Source of the DNA: UBA11606 sp964504305
GTDB taxonomy: Bacteria; Actinomycetota; Acidimicrobiia; Acidimicrobiales; Aldehydirespiratoraceae
Assembly: GCA_964504305.1 (NCBI GenBank)
Contig: CAZDEB010000002.1
Location: 310,001-374,000, forward strand
Direction of reading: 5' to 3'
Length of the DNA stretch: 64,000 nucleotides
In this document: positions 51,818 through 61,625 of the stretch, one piece after another
Numbering within the stretch: the first letter of the stretch is position 1
Layout: each line of letters opens with the position of its first letter
Position numbers and translations under genes: made by a program
Notes under the pieces: model-generated
Database searches by the model: none
What the model was told of the DNA's origin: nothing
The model's input: the letters and a program-made list of their open reading frames with translations, nothing else

Positions 51818-52810
51818 ATGCAAGCCGTTCGTTTGATCACCGCTCTGGTTCTCGTTGCTTCGGCGTGTGCCAACGGCGAGAGCTCAACACCAGCGGCTGA
51901 TGGTGCGGTCCGGTCGGTTCCGCTCGAGGAGATTCACTTCGACACATTCGACGGCGGATCGGTGTCACTAGCAGACGCAACCCCAGAGCTGATAGCGCGG
52001 CTTCTCGACAAGATCCCGCCCATCGACGAACCCACCTACGAGCCAGTCGGCGACGCTCGATGGCTGTCGCGCGACGATGTGATCCTCGGATTCGTGGATC
52101 GATCGGGCCACGCCTGGGCTTATCCGGTGAAGATCATGAACTTCCACGAAATCGTCAGCGACACTCTTGACGGTCAACCGATTCTGATCACCTATTGCCC
52201 CTTGTGCGGGAGCGGGATTGTTTTTGACAGGACAGTTTTGAGTGTCACGGGCGAGTCCGAAGTTCTGAAGTTCTCCAACACCAGCGCGCTTTATCAAAAC
52301 GACATGGTGATGGTCGACCGTTCGAGCGGTTCTTACTGGTGGCAAGTGACAGGGTCGGCAATTGTGGGTTCGCGTACCGGCGATCAACTCACAGTGTTGC
52401 CAGCGCAGATGTCGTTGTGGGGCGACTGGCTAGATGCCCACGCCAACGGGCAGGTTTTACAGCGTCCCACCGCCCTCGACTATTCAAGAGACCCCTTCGT
52501 CGGTTATGCAGAAACGATCACCGAACGGGGCACACCGTTCCCCGTCTCGCCGCCGGTGCTCGAGGACGCCCGACTCGACCCTGGTTCAATCGTGGTCGCC
52601 ATCGACTCGACCACTGGGGTTGTGGCGTGGCCGGTCATGCCACCACGAACCATCCAGGTCGATATCGATGAGGGTCGACTCGAAATTGTCACCACCTCCG
52701 TGGGCGCAACAATGACCGACCTAGCAACCGGCGCGTCGGTACCATCACGAACCACCCTCTGGTTTGCCCTGGTCGCGGCGTTCCCCGACCTGGTGCTTGG
52801 TGCCGACTAG
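51818..52810 (+). CDS. DUF3179 lipoprotein
   Basis: 330 residues with a lipoprotein signal (MQAVRLITALVLVASAC, lipobox cysteine at residue 17). The DUF3179 core is recognisable from AYPVKIMNFHEIVSDTLDGQPILITYCPLCGSG, with the conserved Cys pair (CPLC), and YWWQVTGSAIVGSRTGDQLTVLPAQMSLWGDW. The CxxC in a periplasmic domain hints at metal or redox chemistry, but no function is established for the family. Its TAG interlocks with the amidase stop (CTAG, 52807-52810). Confidence 0.85.
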   Translation: MQAVRLITALVLVASACANGESSTPAADGAVRSVPLEEIHFDTFDGGSVSLADATPELIARLLDKIPPIDEPTYEPVGDARWLSRDDVILGFVDRSGHAWAYPVKIMNFHEIVSDTLDGQPILITYCPLCGSGIVFDRTVLSVTGESEVLKFSNTSALYQNDMVMVDRSSGSYWWQVTGSAIVGSRTGDQLTVLPAQMSLWGDWLDAHANGQVLQRPTALDYSRDPFVGYAETITERGTPFPVSPPVLEDARLDPGSIVVAIDSTTGVVAWPVMPPRTIQVDIDEGRLEIVTTSVGATMTDLATGASVPSRTTLWFALVAAFPDLVLGAD

Positions 52811-54204
52811 ACCCGCGGGTCGATCGGGGTCTGCGTCGCGGTTGCTTTGTCGATTATTTCGGCGACGTCCAGGCATCGAAGATCGCTGAATCGGTCTCCA
52901 ATCACCTGGACGCCAACGGGGAGTCCGTCGGCGGTGCCGTGAGGAACTACCGCGGCCGGCAAACCAAGGAAATTGGCGTGTACCACCGGGCGGATGGTGT
53001 CGCTGACCCGATCCAGATCGGTCAAATCGGCGTCGTGTTCAAAGGCCGGAAGGGCCCAGGTGGGCGTGACGATCACGTCGTGATCAGCAAAGAACTGCGA
53101 CCATTCGACCTGGATTTCGAATCGTCGAGATTGTAAACGGGTCACCGACTCGAGGGTCGGCATTGTTTGCGCACCGTCAGCCAGGGTGTTGAGCAATCCC
53201 CGAGCATCTTCGCTCATCACCGCGTCGAGAACATCTCGATTTACGACAATGTCTTGCAGCAGCAGTGTCGTCCAGAGGTCAACAATTTCCTCGTAGGCCG
53301 GAGGTTGCACTTCGACAACCTCGTGTCCTGCTGCTTCCAAGACTGTCGCGGCGCTGCGCACCGCATCGACGATCGCGGGATGGGTGTCACCGCCCGGGGG
53401 TGCCGCCAGCACACCGACCCGAATCCGCTCGTCGCGGCCAAGAGCGCCAAGGCGGGCCGGGACGGAAACGGGATCACGACGATCGGCTCCGGCCAGAATC
53501 TCCAACCCGGCTCTTACATCGGCTACCCGGCGAGCCATCGGCCCTTCGACCGCCATCTGCTGACCCGAGATTCCTGGCGCGGTAGGTGGCACTACCGTTG
53601 CTCGGGCGACCACGCCAGTCGTCGGCTTGATCGAGGCAACGCCACAACAGTGCGCCGGATTACGAAGCGAGCCGCCGATGTCGTTGCCGATTCCGATAGG
53701 ACTCATGCCAGTGGCGAGGGCCGCAGCTTCCCCACCGCTGGATCCTCCGGCCGTACGCTCGTGATGCCACGGATTGCGGGTGAGCCCGTGCAAAGACGAC
53801 ATCGTGTGGACCCGCAAACCGAGGTCAGGCATGTTGGTGCGCCCGATCGGAATTGCCCCCGCCGCTCGCATACGCGCCACGCTTGGAGCATCGGTCGATG
53901 CAACCGCGTCGGCCAGCATCGGTACCCCCTGAGTCGTAGGTGTCCCTTCGAGATCGATGTTTTCCTTGACCGTGAACGGCACACCATGCAACCGGCCCAA
54001 TGGTTCACCGGCCTCTGCCGCTCGGTCGGCTTCATCGGCCGCGGCCCGAGCCCGATCGTCAAGGCGTCGCACGATCGCGTTTACATCGCCGTTCACGTCG
54101 TCGATTCGACGCAGATGATCGTCGATCACCTCTCTGCTGCTGAGCTCTCCGCTACGGATACATTCCGCCAGATCCAGCGCCGATCGTTGCCAAATTTCGG
54201 TCAT
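52807..54204 (-). CDS. Amidase signature family enzyme
   Basis: 465 residues. The Ser-cisSer-Lys triad is visible: Lys in PFTVKENIDLEG, the cis-Ser in TAGGSSGGEAAALATG and the nucleophile in GIGNDIGGSLRNPAHCCGVASIKPT. It hydrolyses an amide; candidates range from aryl/aliphatic amidases to GatA relatives, but no gatB/C is nearby and the sequence lacks obvious GatA context. It shares a 4-nt stop overlap with the DUF3179 gene and is divergent from the monooxygenase (108 nt; no motif recognised there). Confidence 0.92.
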   Translation of the reverse strand: MTEIWQRSALDLAECIRSGELSSREVIDDHLRRIDDVNGDVNAIVRRLDDRARAAADEADRAAEAGEPLGRLHGVPFTVKENIDLEGTPTTQGVPMLADAVASTDAPSVARMRAAGAIPIGRTNMPDLGLRVHTMSSLHGLTRNPWHHERTAGGSSGGEAAALATGMSPIGIGNDIGGSLRNPAHCCGVASIKPTTGVVARATVVPPTAPGISGQQMAVEGPMARRVADVRAGLEILAGADRRDPVSVPARLGALGRDERIRVGVLAAPPGGDTHPAIVDAVRSAATVLEAAGHEVVEVQPPAYEEIVDLWTTLLLQDIVVNRDVLDAVMSEDARGLLNTLADGAQTMPTLESVTRLQSRRFEIQVEWSQFFADHDVIVTPTWALPAFEHDADLTDLDRVSDTIRPVVHANFLGLPAAVVPHGTADGLPVGVQVIGDRFSDLRCLDVAEIIDKATATQTPIDPRV

Positions 54205-54312
54205 GGCGGCAGTCTGCCAAAACGGCGGGTCTTGTACCTAAGTAGGCGGACCGACCACCAACCGCGGTCGACGATTCGCGCATTTGTTGATCGAGTCGCG
54301 ATACTGACCCTG

Positions 54313-56091
54313 ATGGACTCCGAGCAGCTACGAGCCAAGTATCTCACCGAACGAGACAAGCGATTGCGTGCCGACGGCAACGATCAATACATCGAGCCGA
54401 TCGGCACGTTCGCTCACTATCTCGACGACCCCTACGTCGAGTCCGTCGCCCGCGAACCGCTGACCGACCACGTCACCTTCGCCTTCATAGGAGGCGGGTT
54501 CGCCGGGCTGGCCACCGCGGCCGCGCTCGTGCAGGCCGGGGTCACCGATGTGCGGGTGATCGAAAAGGGCGGCGACTTCGGCGGGACGTGGTATTGGAAC
54601 CGTTACCCCGGCGCGCAATGCGACACCGCCTCATTCGTGTACCTGCCTCTTCTCGAGGAAACCGGCCATATGCCGACCGAGAAGTACACTCACGCGCCCG
54701 AAATTCTCGAACACTGCCGTCGTATCGGCAACCACTTTGGCCTGTACGACAACGCCGTCTTCTCCACCGAGGTCACCGGGCTGGAGTGGGATGACAGCAC
54801 GTGTCGTTGGACGATCAGCACCAATCGGGGCGATCAGATGACCGCCAAATACGTGGCTATGGGCACCGGGCCGCTGCATCGCCCCAAGCTCCCCGGCATC
54901 GCGGGGATAGAGACCTACGAAGGGCACAGCTTTCACACCAGCCGATGGGACTACGACTACACCGGCGGCAACCCGTCCGGCGCCCCGATGGATCAACTCC
55001 GCAACAAGCGAGTCGGCATTATCGGAACCGGCGCGACGTCGGTGCAATGTGTCCCCCAACTGGCGCAGGCTTGCGGCGAGCTGTTTGTGTTTCAGCGCAC
55101 GCCGTCGTCGATCGATGTACGCAACAACCATCCCATCGACCCCGAGTGGTTCGAAACCCTCGAACCCGGATGGCAAGACAAGTGGCTGACCAACTTCACC
55201 ACCCTTCAAACCGGGGGCTTTGCCGACGAAGACCTCGTTATGGACGGTTGGACAGATATCACAAAGCGGATCCGCGACCGGCTGTTCAGCGGACCCAACC
55301 CGGAGTTCACGCCAGAAGCATTCCAGCGCGCCTATCACGAGTCCGACGACGAGAAGATGGCCGAAATTCGCACTCGCGTAGACAGCATCGTTTCGGATCC
55401 AGCCACCGCCGAAAGCCTAAAGCCGTGGTACCGCCAACTCTGCAAACGGCCGTGTTTTCACGACGAATATCTCGCAGCGTTCAACGTTGCGGGCACTCAC
55501 CTGGTTGACACCGACGGGCGAGGCGTGACCGCTATCGATGCAGGCGGCGCGTTCGTGGGCGACGATCACTACGACCTGGATTGCATCATCTACGCATCAG
55601 GGTTTGAGGTCGGGACGAGCTTCGCCCGGCGATCAGGATTCGAGACCACCGGCCGCGGCGGCCAAACGCTCTCTGACTACTGGCACGACGGTATGCGCTC
55701 GTTGCACGGCCTTCACGTGTATGGATTTCCGAATCTGTTCATCGTTAGTCCCACTCAAGCGGCCAACCTGATCTCCAACATCCCCCACAATCTCACCGAA
55801 GCCGGGCGAACGATTGCGGCGATCATCGCCCATGCCGAGGACTCCGAGGCCACCACCGTGGAAACAACCCGAGATGCCGAACAGCGATGGCTCGATCATT
55901 TGATAGCGGGCGGGCGGCGGTTCGGCAACGACGTCACCTGTACCCCGGGCTACTACAACAACGAGGGCCAGATCGACGATGGAGCAGACCAGTTGACCGG
56001 TCTCGGCTACCCCGAAGGACCCGTGGCCTACTTCGAACACATTGCCAAATGGCGTGCGTCGGGCGAGTTCGACGGCTTGGCGATTCGCTAG
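54313..56091 (+). CDS. Baeyer-Villiger monooxygenase (class B flavoprotein)
   Basis: 592 residues from the ATG at 54313; the much longer open frame upstream is antisense to the amidase. FAD motif FIGGGFAGLATAAALVQAG, the BVMO fingerprint YEGHSFHTSRWDY (F/Y-x-G-x-x-x-H-T-x-x-W), NADPH motif VGIIGTGATSVQCVPQLAQ and DLDCIIYASGFEVG. The long N-terminal extension and size resemble phenylacetone/steroid-type BVMOs. It inserts oxygen next to a ketone carbonyl using NADPH and O2. Substrate unknown. Confidence 0.93.
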   Translation: MDSEQLRAKYLTERDKRLRADGNDQYIEPIGTFAHYLDDPYVESVAREPLTDHVTFAFIGGGFAGLATAAALVQAGVTDVRVIEKGGDFGGTWYWNRYPGAQCDTASFVYLPLLEETGHMPTEKYTHAPEILEHCRRIGNHFGLYDNAVFSTEVTGLEWDDSTCRWTISTNRGDQMTAKYVAMGTGPLHRPKLPGIAGIETYEGHSFHTSRWDYDYTGGNPSGAPMDQLRNKRVGIIGTGATSVQCVPQLAQACGELFVFQRTPSSIDVRNNHPIDPEWFETLEPGWQDKWLTNFTTLQTGGFADEDLVMDGWTDITKRIRDRLFSGPNPEFTPEAFQRAYHESDDEKMAEIRTRVDSIVSDPATAESLKPWYRQLCKRPCFHDEYLAAFNVAGTHLVDTDGRGVTAIDAGGAFVGDDHYDLDCIIYASGFEVGTSFARRSGFETTGRGGQTLSDYWHDGMRSLHGLHVYGFPNLFIVSPTQAANLISNIPHNLTEAGRTIAAIIAHAEDSEATTVETTRDAEQRWLDHLIAGGRRFGNDVTCTPGYYNNEGQIDDGADQLTGLGYPEGPVAYFEHIAKWRASGEFDGLAIR

Positions 56092-56098
56092 CGCGCCG

Positions 56099-56416
56099 TC
56101 AAGCCTTTTTGACGAACTCGGCCTTCACCAACATTGGGCGGCCCTCGACACGGCAGTCAATCTCGTGATCGCCGGCCACCAGTGAGATTCCCTTGATCTT
56201 GGTGCCAGCCTTGAGTTTGCCCGACTTACCTTTGATCTTGAGATCTTTGATCAACGTAACCGTGTCGCCGTTGGCGAGGAGATTGCCGTTGGCATCGCGG
56301 ATCTCGCCGAGGTCGTCGGCGCTGGCTGCCCATGTGTGACCACAGGTGCTGCACTCGAGCGTGTCTCCTCCGTCCAAGATGTCGGTCATCGTGCAAATCG
56401 GGCAGGCGGTATCCAT
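56099..56416 (-). CDS. PhnA/YjdM-family zinc-ribbon protein
   Basis: 105 residues. N-terminal zinc ribbon with CPICTMTDILDGGDTLECSTCGHTW (C-x2-C...C-x2-C), then the compact beta domain DANGNLLANGDTVTLIKDLKIKGKSGKLKAGTKIKGI typical of PhnA/YjdM. The name comes from phosphonoacetate-related genes, but most members have no proven role and no phosphonate genes are nearby. Converges on the monooxygenase gene (7-nt gap). Confidence 0.93.
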   Translation of the reverse strand: MDTACPICTMTDILDGGDTLECSTCGHTWAASADDLGEIRDANGNLLANGDTVTLIKDLKIKGKSGKLKAGTKIKGISLVAGDHEIDCRVEGRPMLVKAEFVKKA

Positions 56417-56477
56417 CGCGCTTGTCTACCGGCCGCGTCGATGCAACTAACTACTCGCCGCGAACTATTTTGTTCCG

Positions 56478-57257
56478 ATGCTCAGACGATTCTCTCTCGC
56501 GCGTTTCTCTCGCGGCGTCGGAGTGGCGCTCGCGTTGTCGGTGTTCGCCGTGGCTTGCGGGACCGACACCAACCCCGCCCTCGATCAGCCCGACCCCTCA
56601 GCCCAACAGGCGTTCACGCCCGGCGATGTCAGCCTCGACACAGTGGTGGTCGACGGAATCTCGCTCGAAATCGCGGTCATCGTCCCGCCCGGTTTCTCTA
56701 CCGGAGACTCGGCCCCGGTGCTATTGGCTCTGCCGCCCGGCGGACAGAGCACGAGTTTGGTCCTCAGCACAATGCAGGACATCTACCTGACCCAGGCCAG
56801 CGAGCGGGGTTGGGTGGTTGTGAGTCCGGCCGCGCCCGCCGGCGTCAAGTTCTTCGAAGGGTCCGAGACGTTGATTCCAGGTTTGCTCGACTACGTGTCT
56901 AGTTGGGTTGAGCCCGAGGGCGGCAAGTTCCATCTCGCCGGTATCAGCAACGGTGGCATCAGTTCGTTCCGGGTCGCCACGCAGAACCCCCACCGCTTCG
57001 CGTCGGTGGTGGTGTTCCCGGGATTTGCATCCTCTGAGGCCGACATCAGCGGCCTGGATGTGCTCGCCGAAATACCGGTTCGGCTGTTCGTTGGAGGTAT
57101 GGACACCGCCTGGATCCCGCGAATGCAACAGACCGAGCAAACCCTGCGTGGGTTCGGTGGCGACGTGCTGCTCGAGACATTCCCGGGCGAAGGGCACATC
57201 ATCGGCGCATTGAACGACGGGATCCGGGTCTTCGACGAACTCGACGCGGCTCGTTGA
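56478..57257 (+). CDS. Lipoprotein alpha/beta hydrolase (esterase/depolymerase-like)
   Basis: 259 residues with a lipoprotein signal (RGVGVALALSVFAVACG, lipobox cysteine near residue 27). LLALPPGGQS (oxyanion loop), LAGISNGGISSFRVA (nucleophile Ser in G-x-S-x-G), VGGMDTAWI (Asp) and GEGHIIG (His) give a complete triad. Such surface hydrolases cleave polyesters or small esters. It is followed by a two-gene ABC exporter on the same strand, 73 nt downstream. Confidence 0.82.
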   Translation: MLRRFSLARFSRGVGVALALSVFAVACGTDTNPALDQPDPSAQQAFTPGDVSLDTVVVDGISLEIAVIVPPGFSTGDSAPVLLALPPGGQSTSLVLSTMQDIYLTQASERGWVVVSPAAPAGVKFFEGSETLIPGLLDYVSSWVEPEGGKFHLAGISNGGISSFRVATQNPHRFASVVVFPGFASSEADISGLDVLAEIPVRLFVGGMDTAWIPRMQQTEQTLRGFGGDVLLETFPGEGHIIGALNDGIRVFDELDAAR

Positions 57258-57330
57258 CGACACCGATCAGCAAAGCTGCTTTCTCTTGAAACGCTGGGTC
57301 GTCTTGGTCGCTGGCTAGAGTGCGCCGAAC

Positions 57331-58935
57331 ATGTCGATGTTGTCAGATCATCAGGTCGAGGGGGTCGACGCTCTGGAGCAACTCCGCCGCGTGCGCCGTC
57401 ACCGCGGCCAACAAGATGCCAACCCCTTCGACTCCTTCTACCGCTTGTACGTAACCGGGCTCGGCGGACTCTTCGGGTTCTATTTGGCACTCGGGCTGGT
57501 CGATGAAGTCGAGGTCGGCCAAGGCGGCATCGACTGGGCGGCGACCAACAGTGGCCGATGGGTTGCCTTGGTAGCAGCAGTGGCTCTGGCCGTCGGCGCG
57601 CGTTCGGGGGCCAACGGCGGGCCGCTCGCCATCGACGACCTCGAACTGCACCACGTGCTCCTCTCGCCGATCTCTCGCAAGATCTCCTTGCGGCTGCCAG
57701 CGTTTCGAATGATTGCGCTGAGTGCCGGTATCGGCGTCGTTTTGGGTGCCGCGGCCGGCGAACTAGCGTCTCGGCAGCTCCCCGGGCGCCAAGCAGCGTG
57801 GGTGTTGTCAGGGCTCCTTGTCGCGGCACTTGTTGCGGTGTCGGCGGTGGGCGCCGCATTCGTAACCTCGGGCGCAAACTGGTCGCGTCGGTGGGTCATG
57901 GCGGGGTCTCTCGTTCTACCCACGTGGGCGGTCGTCGACCTCGTGTTGGCACGGACCACCTCGCCAACTTCGGGCTTCGGGTTCGTTGCCATGCTGCCCT
58001 TCGACACGAACCCTCTCGCGCTGACCGCAGTCGCAGTTTCCGTGCTGTTGGTCGGGCTCGGCTGGCGCTGGCGCGGCTCGATTTCGATGGAACGGGCCCA
58101 TCACCGATCACGACTCGTCGCCCAAATCAGATTCGCTTTCGCCCAACAAGACATTCGGTCGCTTCTGTTGCTTCGTCGCCAACTGGGCTTCGAAACACCA
58201 AGATCTCGGCCTTGGTTCACCATCAAGGGCGGCGGCCGAATCGAGCAGCGAGTGCCCGTCCTTGTACGCGACGCCCGTAGCTACGCCCGTTGGCCTTTGG
58301 CGCGTGCTACCAGGGTCGCGCTGCTGATGGTCGTTGCCGGCCTGTCGCTCGGGGCGATGTGGCGTGGCACAACCGCACTCATCGTGGTTGCCGCCATCGC
58401 CATCTATCTCGCCGCCATCGAAACCATCGAGCCGCTGAGCCAAGAACTCGACCATCCGGGGATGCTCGAACTCATCCCGATCGTCGCCGGTCGGGTCGTG
58501 CTGATGCACGTGTTGAGCGGCATTCTTGCGATGACGGTGGTGTGGTTGGGCATCGGAGGCATAGCGGCGCTGGCCTCGCTCGACTGGCAAATTAGCGCCG
58601 CGGTCTCCATCGCGGCGCTACCGGCGGCGTCGGCCGCGGTCGCCGCGGCCGCTCTCAGTATCCGACGTTTCGATTCCCCCTCGATGACCATGCCCGAAGA
58701 GGTAGAGGGTCCGAGAATGATCCTGCGCCTACTGTGGCCGCCGGCGCTGACCCTCTTCGGCACAATTCCGGTCCTGGTAGCGCGCAACGCCGCTCAACGA
58801 GGCGACTCGGTAATCCCGCCGGCCATAAATCTCACGGTGATCGTTGCCATCGTGGCGGCCATCGCTGTCAGTTGGATTCGATTCCGCGACGAAGTCATCA
58901 GCGCAACTGCCAACTTCAATCCTGAGGCCCCATGA
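57331..58935 (+). CDS. ABC-transporter permease-like integral membrane protein
   Basis: 534 residues with about 12 hydrophobic helices separated by a cytoplasmic region (about 255-320, RLVAQIRFAFAQQDIRSLLLLRRQLGFETPRSRPW). The ATGA overlap with the downstream ATP-binding protein gene indicates that the pair forms an exporter. It resembles uncharacterised actinobacterial permeases paired with single ATPases. The exported substrate is unknown; the upstream lipoprotein esterase is a possible partner. Confidence 0.75.
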   Translation: MSMLSDHQVEGVDALEQLRRVRRHRGQQDANPFDSFYRLYVTGLGGLFGFYLALGLVDEVEVGQGGIDWAATNSGRWVALVAAVALAVGARSGANGGPLAIDDLELHHVLLSPISRKISLRLPAFRMIALSAGIGVVLGAAAGELASRQLPGRQAAWVLSGLLVAALVAVSAVGAAFVTSGANWSRRWVMAGSLVLPTWAVVDLVLARTTSPTSGFGFVAMLPFDTNPLALTAVAVSVLLVGLGWRWRGSISMERAHHRSRLVAQIRFAFAQQDIRSLLLLRRQLGFETPRSRPWFTIKGGGRIEQRVPVLVRDARSYARWPLARATRVALLMVVAGLSLGAMWRGTTALIVVAAIAIYLAAIETIEPLSQELDHPGMLELIPIVAGRVVLMHVLSGILAMTVVWLGIGGIAALASLDWQISAAVSIAALPAASAAVAAAALSIRRFDSPSMTMPEEVEGPRMILRLLWPPALTLFGTIPVLVARNAAQRGDSVIPPAINLTVIVAIVAAIAVSWIRFRDEVISATANFNPEAP

Positions 58936-59612
58936 GCACACCGAAGAAGCCCCGCCCCCCTCTACGGTTCTCCAAGATCGCCAAGAATCACGGTGATGTC
59001 CGGGCCGTCGGGCCCGTCAGCTTTACCGTCAACGCTGGGGAGTCAGTTGCCCTTGTTGGCCACAACGGTTCGGGCAAGTCAACGCTCTTGGCCATCGCCG
59101 CGGGCGTGCTCGACCCCTCCGAAGGCAACATGAAAGTCAACGGGATCGATGCTGGCGAGCCCGCGGCGCGGGCCGCGGTCTCCTATATCCGTGACCATCC
59201 GGTGTTGTACGAGGACCTCACCGTTCGAGAGCATCTCGACTATTTGTCGCGCCTTCATGGTTCCACTCCCGAGGCCCACAATGCCGACGAATTGCTAAAT
59301 CGTCTCGGCCTTGGTGGTCGGGCCGACGACCTACCGTCAACGTTTAGTCGGGGTCTTCGACAAAAAGCGGCGATCGCGGTTGCGCTCTGCCGACCGTTCG
59401 CCACTCTGCTCATCGACGAGCCGTTCTCGGGACTCGACGACGCCGGCCAGCGAGCCCTGCTCGAACTCATCGACGAGATAAGAGCCGAAGGCGGATCGGT
59501 GCTCGTTGCGACTCACGACCAAGGGGCGCTCAAACGTTTTGATCGTGCTGTCGTGTTGTCCGAAGGCGAACTCGTGTTTGATGGTGCCGTGGCCGACGTC
59601 CCGACGCACTAG
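58932..59612 (+). CDS. ABC transporter ATP-binding protein
   Basis: 226 residues: Walker A GHNGSGKSTLL, a signature region reading STFSRGLRQKAAIAVALC (the usual LSGGQ is FSRGL, as in many exporters), Walker B LLIDEPFSGLDD and the H-loop ATHDQ. Couples ATP hydrolysis to the permease encoded immediately upstream (4-nt overlap). The kup gene follows 12 nt later, probably as a separate function on the same transcript. Confidence 0.93.
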   Translation: MSTPKKPRPPLRFSKIAKNHGDVRAVGPVSFTVNAGESVALVGHNGSGKSTLLAIAAGVLDPSEGNMKVNGIDAGEPAARAAVSYIRDHPVLYEDLTVREHLDYLSRLHGSTPEAHNADELLNRLGLGGRADDLPSTFSRGLRQKAAIAVALCRPFATLLIDEPFSGLDDAGQRALLELIDEIRAEGGSVLVATHDQGALKRFDRAVVLSEGELVFDGAVADVPTH

Positions 59613-59624
59613 GAACCCCAGCTC

Positions 59625-61496
59625 ATGACCGCAACGGTTTTCAACAAGAAGTCAGCTGCGACCGCCCTCGGGGCACTGGGCGTCGTGTACGGAGATATCG
59701 GCACCAGCCCCCTCTATGCCCTGCGCGAGTCGTTAGCCGGAGAGCACGATCTGGCGGTGTCAGAAGCCAACGTCATCGGCATCTTGTCGCTGATTGTGTG
59801 GTCGCTGCTGATCGTAGTAACGCTCAAATACTTGGTTGTCGTGATGCGGGCCGACAACGAGGGCGAGGGAGGCATCTTGGCGCTCTCGGCCCTGATCGTC
59901 GACCGCGGTGGCGCCCGCCGCCGAGCCGGACTCATCATGCTGGCCCTTTTCGGTACCGCTCTGTTGTACGGCGACGGCATGATCACCCCCGCCATTTCGG
60001 TTCTCGCGGCCGTCGAAGGCATCGAGGTCGCGGCCCCATCCGTTCATGCCTGGATCAAGCCGATCGCGGCACTGATTCTCGTTCTCTTGTTTGCGGTACA
60101 ACACCGCGGCACCGGCGTTATCGGCCGATTTTTTGGCCCGATAATGGTCATGTGGTTCAGCAGCCTGGCGTTGCTGGGGGTCGCCGAAATGCGCCACGAG
60201 CCGGGCGTGGCGAAGGCCCTCAACCCGATCTGGGCGATCCGATTCTTTATCGACAACGGCGGTCGCGGATTCCTGGTGCTCGGATCGGTATTTCTCGTGG
60301 TGACCGGCGGCGAAGCGCTATACGCCGACATGGGCCATTTCGGACGTCGCTCGATCCAGACCGTATGGTACGGCTTGGTCCTGCCATCTCTGATCCTCAA
60401 CTACTTCGGGCAGGGCGCGCTGCTTCTTCAGGACCCCACCGCCATCGAGAACCCGTTCTTCCTGCTAGCGCCCGGGTGGGCCGAATGGCCGCTGACCGTG
60501 CTGGCCACCATGGCAACCGTGATTGCCTCACAGGCCCTCATCACCGGAGCGTTTTCGCTCACTGTGCAGGCAATCCACCTCGACTATCTGCCTCGTCTCC
60601 ACACGGTGCAAACATCTGACGAGGACCGGGGCCACGTCTATGTGCCGGCCGTCAACTGGTTCCTTCTGGCCGCATGTCTCATCCTCGTGTTCGCGTTCGG
60701 AACTTCGAGCCGCCTTGCCGCGGCCTACGGCGTAGCCGTGACTCTCACCATGGTCGTCACAACCTTGTTGGTCGGCCACGTCGCTTATCACCGATGGGGT
60801 TGGTCGGCCCCCGCCGTGGTTGCGATCACTTGGCCGCTCCTGGTAGTCGATGCAGCATTTGCAGGCGCCAACATCTTCAAGATCCCGGCTGGTGGTTGGT
60901 TCCCGCTGCTTGTCGGGTTGCTGGGATTCACCGTATTTACAACATGGCGTACAGGCCGTCGGCTCCTGTCGGCCAGACTCGAACGACAAACCCTGTCGAT
61001 TGCGGACTTCGTCGCCAGTTTGGGCAAGAACCCCCCACAACGACACCTCGGTACCGGCGTGTACCTGCATCGCAGCCCCGACAGGGTGCCGCCGGTGCTG
61101 TTGGCCAATCTCCGTTTCAACGAGACGCTGCACGAGCAAGTCGTGATTTTGTCAATCACGTCCACCAACGAGCCCACCGTCGCCCCGGCTGCTCGCGCCA
61201 AGTTCGTGCATCACAAATTGGGCTTTCACCAACTCGAACTGCGCTACGGGTTCGCCGATACACCGAACGTGTCGCACGACTTGGCCCAACTAGTCGACGC
61301 AAAGGTCTCGTTCGAGCCCGACATCACCACCTTCTTCCTTGGCCGAGAACGTATCGACGTCACCGACCGCCCCGGGATGATGGAGTGGCGAGAGCACCTG
61401 TTCGCCTTCCTTCACCGCAACGCCGCCGACCCGGCCCAACATTTCCGCATCCCCCGCGAACGAACGGTCGATATCGGAAGCCACATCGACATCTAA
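59625..61496 (+). CDS. kup: Low-affinity potassium transporter Kup
   Basis: 623 residues, standard length. The N-terminus GALGVVYGDIGTSPLYALRESL is the Kup hallmark; about 12 transmembrane helices follow up to residue 430, then a cytoplasmic domain (GTGVYLHRSPDRVPPVLLANLRFNETLHEQVVILSI) common to Kup/HAK proteins. It imports K+ with protons. A long hairpin repeat begins 3 nt after the stop and probably ends or stabilises the transcript. Confidence 0.96.
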   Translation: MTATVFNKKSAATALGALGVVYGDIGTSPLYALRESLAGEHDLAVSEANVIGILSLIVWSLLIVVTLKYLVVVMRADNEGEGGILALSALIVDRGGARRRAGLIMLALFGTALLYGDGMITPAISVLAAVEGIEVAAPSVHAWIKPIAALILVLLFAVQHRGTGVIGRFFGPIMVMWFSSLALLGVAEMRHEPGVAKALNPIWAIRFFIDNGGRGFLVLGSVFLVVTGGEALYADMGHFGRRSIQTVWYGLVLPSLILNYFGQGALLLQDPTAIENPFFLLAPGWAEWPLTVLATMATVIASQALITGAFSLTVQAIHLDYLPRLHTVQTSDEDRGHVYVPAVNWFLLAACLILVFAFGTSSRLAAAYGVAVTLTMVVTTLLVGHVAYHRWGWSAPAVVAITWPLLVVDAAFAGANIFKIPAGGWFPLLVGLLGFTVFTTWRTGRRLLSARLERQTLSIADFVASLGKNPPQRHLGTGVYLHRSPDRVPPVLLANLRFNETLHEQVVILSITSTNEPTVAPAARAKFVHHKLGFHQLELRYGFADTPNVSHDLAQLVDAKVSFEPDITTFFLGRERIDVTDRPGMMEWREHLFAFLHRNAADPAQHFRIPRERTVDIGSHIDI

Positions 61497-61498
61497 CC

Positions 61499-61551
61499 CG
61501 CTTCTCTGAGCCCTCCGGACCGCCAGAGGCGTCCGAAGGCTCAGAGATGCG
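61499..61551 (+). repeat. Long hairpin repeat, copy A
   Basis: Outer arms TCTCTGAGCC (61503-61512) and GGCTCAGAGA (61538-61547) pair perfectly, extended by CGC/GCG across a T-T mismatch. The inner part can form a second stem (GGACCGCC with GGCGTCC, one bulge). It sits directly after kup. Copy B at 63324-63388 has the same layout, with the last outer pair changed from C-G to G-C. Confidence 0.8.
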
Positions 61552-61625
61552 TGAGAAGGATGCGGGGAAGCATGCGCGGACCAGGCGGGTTGTCGTTTCA
61601 TGATTACGTGGGCAGACGCTGACCG

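Noticed and set aside
53167..54312. N-terminal extension of the Baeyer-Villiger monooxygenase
   Set aside because: It runs antisense through the amidase gene and has no family resemblance; the family N-terminus begins at the ATG 54313.
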